Source: a virus. From it: DNA of 23,625 nucleotides. Shown here piece by piece: positions 21,377-23,625 of the stretch. The stretch spans positions 1 to 23,625 of IMG/VR virus record IMGVR_UViG_3300031857_001417. One strand, given 5' to 3'. The notes beneath the pieces were generated by a model, which ran no database searches, was not told where the DNA came from, and saw only the letters and a program-made list of their open reading frames with translations. A program made the translations under genes and the position numbers. Positions within the stretch are counted from its first letter, which is position 1. Every line of letters begins with the position of its first letter.

Positions 21377-22375
21377 ATGCCGTGGAATCCGCAAGAGGAG
21401 TACCTGCGTGGCCTTACCGGCGTGTACGCCGATCCGGCGGCGTCGGAGCGGCTCACGCAATACCTCTTGCTCCAGGGACAAGCCCCGGACGGCGGCACGA
21501 CATGCCGGCGGTACGGGCTGGTCGGCTCCGGGGCTGGCAAGCTCTCGGCACCGTGGGCCGTGATTGAGCAGGTGTTCCCCGGCTCGCTGCCGGCTTCTGC
21601 CCAGACTCGGGGCGACTGTGTTTCGCACTCGACCCGCAATGCCTGCCTGGGCACGCTCGCCTGCGAGATTGCAGCAGGCCAGCCCGACGAGGTGACGGGC
21701 CTGCGTGAGGGTGCCCCAGAGATCAGCGACGAAGCCCGCAAGGACGGCGTGCTATCCACCGAGGCGATCTACTGGTTTCGCGGTCACGGCGGCGACGGGT
21801 GGAGCTGTGACCATGCTGCCGAGGTGGTGCTGAAGGAGTCTGGCCTGTGGCTCCGCAAGCGGTACGAATCGCTCGGCATCGACCTGACACGCTACGACGG
21901 CAAGCTCGCTGGCAAGTGGGGATCGAGCAGGCCGGGGGCCGAGGTGCGGAAGATCGGGTCTGAGCATCTTGTTCGCACTGCGACCCGCGCCCGCACGTTC
22001 GAGGAAGTCCGCGACCTACTCGCCAACGGATACTGCATTTCGTCATGTGGTGGCGAGTCGTGGTCAGAGGTGCGTGACTCCAACGGCGTGAGCCGCCGCA
22101 CTCCAGGCGGGTGGGCTCATGCCCTCGCCTACTTGGGAGTCGATGACCGGGAAGAGACGAAGCGGGCCTACGGCGAGCCGCTGGTCATGGTCCAAAATAG
22201 TTGGAACCGATGGAACTCGGGCGGCCGGTCGGTGCTCGGCACGCAGCTTGAGATTCCGCATGGGGCGTTCTGGTCGAAGTGGTCCGATTGCAAGAACCGC
22301 TACGCAATCGCCTTCTCTGGCGTGGCCGGCTGGCCTGCCAAGCAACTGCCTGATTGGACGGGGGGCATCCTGTGA
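21377..22375 (+). CDS. Papain-like cysteine peptidase (C1 fold)
   Basis: This 332-residue protein carries the papain catalytic set in order. QTRGDCVSHS supplies Q76 (oxyanion) and C81 at a helix start, GGWAHALAYLGV supplies H248, and VMVQNSWNRWNSG supplies N274 in the typical NSW block. ATG 21377 is 4 bases after the previous stop, with GAAGGGGTGATGCG upstream. No signal peptide is seen, so export would need a holin or another route. Typical phage lysins are not present nearby. It may act as a virion or lysis protease, or serve in head maturation. The family call is firm, the role is not. Confidence 0.82.
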   Translation: MPWNPQEEYLRGLTGVYADPAASERLTQYLLLQGQAPDGGTTCRRYGLVGSGAGKLSAPWAVIEQVFPGSLPASAQTRGDCVSHSTRNACLGTLACEIAAGQPDEVTGLREGAPEISDEARKDGVLSTEAIYWFRGHGGDGWSCDHAAEVVLKESGLWLRKRYESLGIDLTRYDGKLAGKWGSSRPGAEVRKIGSEHLVRTATRARTFEEVRDLLANGYCISSCGGESWSEVRDSNGVSRRTPGGWAHALAYLGVDDREETKRAYGEPLVMVQNSWNRWNSGGRSVLGTQLEIPHGAFWSKWSDCKNRYAIAFSGVAGWPAKQLPDWTGGIL

Positions 22376-22668
22376 ATCGCTGGCTCATTGTGTTCGGCGT
22401 TGTGTTCGCGGGCTGCGTGGCGTCGCTGCCCGCCGACGATTCGTTGACGGCCGATCTAGCCTGCGAGGCGGCACGGGAGGTGTTGCGGTTGCGGCAGTTG
22501 CCGCCCGCCCCGGAGCCGAAGCCAGACGAGTGCTGCAACGCATGCAAAGGCACGGGATTCATCACGCATGGCGACGGCCATCGCACGCCGTGCCCATGCC
22601 CGCCGACCTGTCCATGCAAGAAGCCGAAGGCGGGGCAGCCGTGCCCAGACGGGAAGTGCAAGCCATGA
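22372..22668 (+). CDS. Cys/Pro-rich probable lipoprotein with DnaJ-like zinc knuckle
   Basis: GTG 22372 overlaps the peptidase stop (GTGA). The 98-residue product begins NRWLIVFGVVFAGC, a signal ending in an FAGC lipobox-like site. The Phe at -3 is unusual, so lipidation is probable but not certain. The tail has a Pro-rich stretch (PPAPEPKPDE) and CCNACKGTGF, a DnaJ-type CxxCxGxG knuckle, then a further Cys/Pro/Lys-rich run. Small Pro-rich lipoproteins next to lysis genes recall Rz1-type outer spanins, but the zinc knuckle is not typical of those. Confidence 0.65.
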   Translation: MNRWLIVFGVVFAGCVASLPADDSLTADLACEAAREVLRLRQLPPAPEPKPDECCNACKGTGFITHGDGHRTPCPCPPTCPCKKPKAGQPCPDGKCKP

Positions 22669-23027
22669 CCTTCGCCGACCTCCAGGCCGAATGCTGGGCC
22701 GCACTGCCCCCGATCCGCAAGCGGCTTGTGGGCCGGCAGACCGTCGATGATCTAGTGCAGGCTGCCGTGGAGAACTGGGCCGGCGAATACCTCACAGCCT
22801 GCCAAGACAACGCACAGCGAGGCGTCTACGTGCACGCCCTGCTCGGGCAGGTGAAGCGGGCACACCAAGTAGTGAGCGGCAAGGACGCCAACGAGTACGG
22901 TTTCATCTGGGTTTTCCTGCTGCAAGCGGTGGCGGTGGCGGCGATAGAGTGGCTGGTGAAGTGGTGGCTCGACCGGCGGGCGAACCGGGCACTGCTCACG
23001 GTCTGGCAACATGAGTTGACGCGATGA
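22665..23027 (+). CDS. Membrane protein with helical N-terminal domain
   Basis: This 120-residue protein is coupled by ATGA to the lipoprotein gene. The first 85 residues are a soluble helical domain (IRKRLVGRQTVDDLVQAAVENWAG split by turns, VYVHALLGQVKRAHQVV). Residues 84-104 (FIWVFLLQAVAVAAIEWLV) form one membrane segment followed by KWWLDRR. C-terminal anchoring and its place between a lipoprotein and a coiled-coil membrane protein fit a lysis or spanin partner. No family is recognised. Confidence 0.6.
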   Translation: MTFADLQAECWAALPPIRKRLVGRQTVDDLVQAAVENWAGEYLTACQDNAQRGVYVHALLGQVKRAHQVVSGKDANEYGFIWVFLLQAVAVAAIEWLVKWWLDRRANRALLTVWQHELTR

Positions 23028-23287
23028 CGAAGGAAGAGATCGGCGTGACTGTCTCGACCATCCTTGAGCGGTGGGGCTTCCCTGTGCTGGTGGCCCTGGC
23101 GGCCGGCTGGATGCTGCGAAACGACGTGCTCATTCCTCTGACCGAGGAACACCGGGCTTTGATTCGCACCGTGAGCGAGACGCAGCGCGAGATTGCCAAG
23201 AGCGTCGAAGAGCAGACCCGCTTGCTCTATGCCCTACAACCAAGAGAAGCCCGAGTCGGTGCCCCCGCTACCAGCGGCACGAACTGA
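23024..23287 (+). CDS. Holin-like small membrane protein with coiled coil
   Basis: This 87-residue protein starts in an ATGA overlap. A membrane segment (GFPVLVALAAGWML, residues 18-31) is followed by a charged helix with coiled-coil potential (EEHRALIRTVSETQREIAKSV). One membrane helix followed by a charged coiled coil is the layout of BhlA/UviB-type holin-like proteins. It is the last gene before the next virion gene. The holin label is tentative and rests on layout and context. Confidence 0.6.
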   Translation: MTKEEIGVTVSTILERWGFPVLVALAAGWMLRNDVLIPLTEEHRALIRTVSETQREIAKSVEEQTRLLYALQPREARVGAPATSGTN

Positions 23288-23330
23288 CGGCCATACATCC
23301 CTACTGTAGAGTCGAAGAGAGTAGCGCACT

Positions 23331-23625
23331 ATGCCCATGTCGCCCCGACTTCTCCGACCCAGGGCATCCGGCCTAGTGCTGCCGTCCGACGCTGACGCAC
23401 GGGCCTACGTTCTCGCGGTCAACACCGCAGACGGCCAGCCGCTAGAGGCTCCGGTGGTGCAGGCCATCGACGCCTTTGTGATCGGCTGCAAGGCAGATGG
23501 CATCTGGTCGGCCATCAAGGACTGCTGCCTACTGGCTGGCGCTCGCACGCTCACCGGCGCTCTGGTGCCAATGAAGGGTGCGTCACCGACCAGCAACGCA
23601 TTTCTTGCCGCCGACTACGCTCGCG
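23331..23625 (+). CDS. Phage tail-type structural protein, 5' part
   Basis: The frame begins at ATG 23331 behind GAAGAGAG and stays open to the right edge (98 codons visible). The segment ARAYVLAVNTADGQPLEAPV followed by FVIGCKADGIWSAIKDCCLLAG and ARTLTGALVPMKG matches a pattern I know from the start of phage tail or receptor-binding proteins, where it precedes a lectin-like domain. The 43 bases before it show no good promoter, so it is probably read from the upstream operon. The remainder is outside the window. Confidence 0.7.
   Translation, partial: MPMSPRLLRPRASGLVLPSDADARAYVLAVNTADGQPLEAPVVQAIDAFVIGCKADGIWSAIKDCCLLAGARTLTGALVPMKGASPTSNAFLAADYAR

Overview
The window looks like about 23.6 kb of a tailed double-stranded DNA phage or prophage. 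The DNA is GC-rich and almost every base is coding. Genes are short and very often overlap by four bases (ATGA or GTGA). It carries an integrase, a divergent control region, a recombination and replication module, Holliday-junction resolution, a lysis-like cluster and pieces of virion genes. No terminase, portal, major capsid or DNA polymerase gene is present, so those must lie outside the window. The probable host is a planctomycete: a small secreted protein at 16849-17157 resembles a planctomycete-type family, and a GFTLIE prepilin-like leader at 3218 would also fit. This host assignment is inference, not proof.

Layout. (a) 1-3818, plus strand: the 3' end of a repeat-rich virion protein, then small proteins, a mini HExxH protein, a metallophosphoesterase, an all-alpha NTP-pyrophosphatase-like protein, a prepilin-like small protein and a two-helix membrane protein. 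(b) 3820-3895: a highly self-complementary segment that exactly fills the gap between convergent genes. (c) 3897-5361: a minus-strand tyrosine integrase and a divergent small DNA-binding protein with an AT-hook and lysine-rich tail, presumably an excisionase or regulator. (d) 4988-6377: three sigma70-like promoters that share a GCACA operator-like element, plus a fourth plain promoter. (e) 6440-16373: the early and replication operon, with a Sak4-like ATPase, an SSB-like protein ending in IPF, a second tyrosine recombinase, a ParB-methyltransferase fusion, an HNH nuclease, an AEP primase-DnaB helicase fusion, a winged-helix initiator-like gene with seven iterons inside it, a LexA-type DNA-binding domain and a sliding clamp. 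(f) 16448-17157: a two-gene cassette bounded by strong hairpins. (g) 17220-23287: a RusA resolvase, a methyltransferase, two glycosyltransferases, small proteins, a papain-like peptidase, a Cys-rich lipoprotein and small membrane proteins. (h) From 23331: the start of a probable tail protein.

How it may work. The operator-bearing promoters would control the lysogeny and early genes. The early operon would supply annealing and recombination (ATPase, SSB-like protein, RusA), priming and unwinding (primase-helicase) and processivity (clamp). The winged-helix protein would bind the 22-bp-phased iterons in its own gene, much as lambda O does. The polymerase would come from the host, because no polymerase gene is seen here. 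The most striking observations are the iteron array, the shared promoter-operator element, the prepilin-like small protein, the structured gap next to int, and the papain-like peptidase placed among lysis-type genes.
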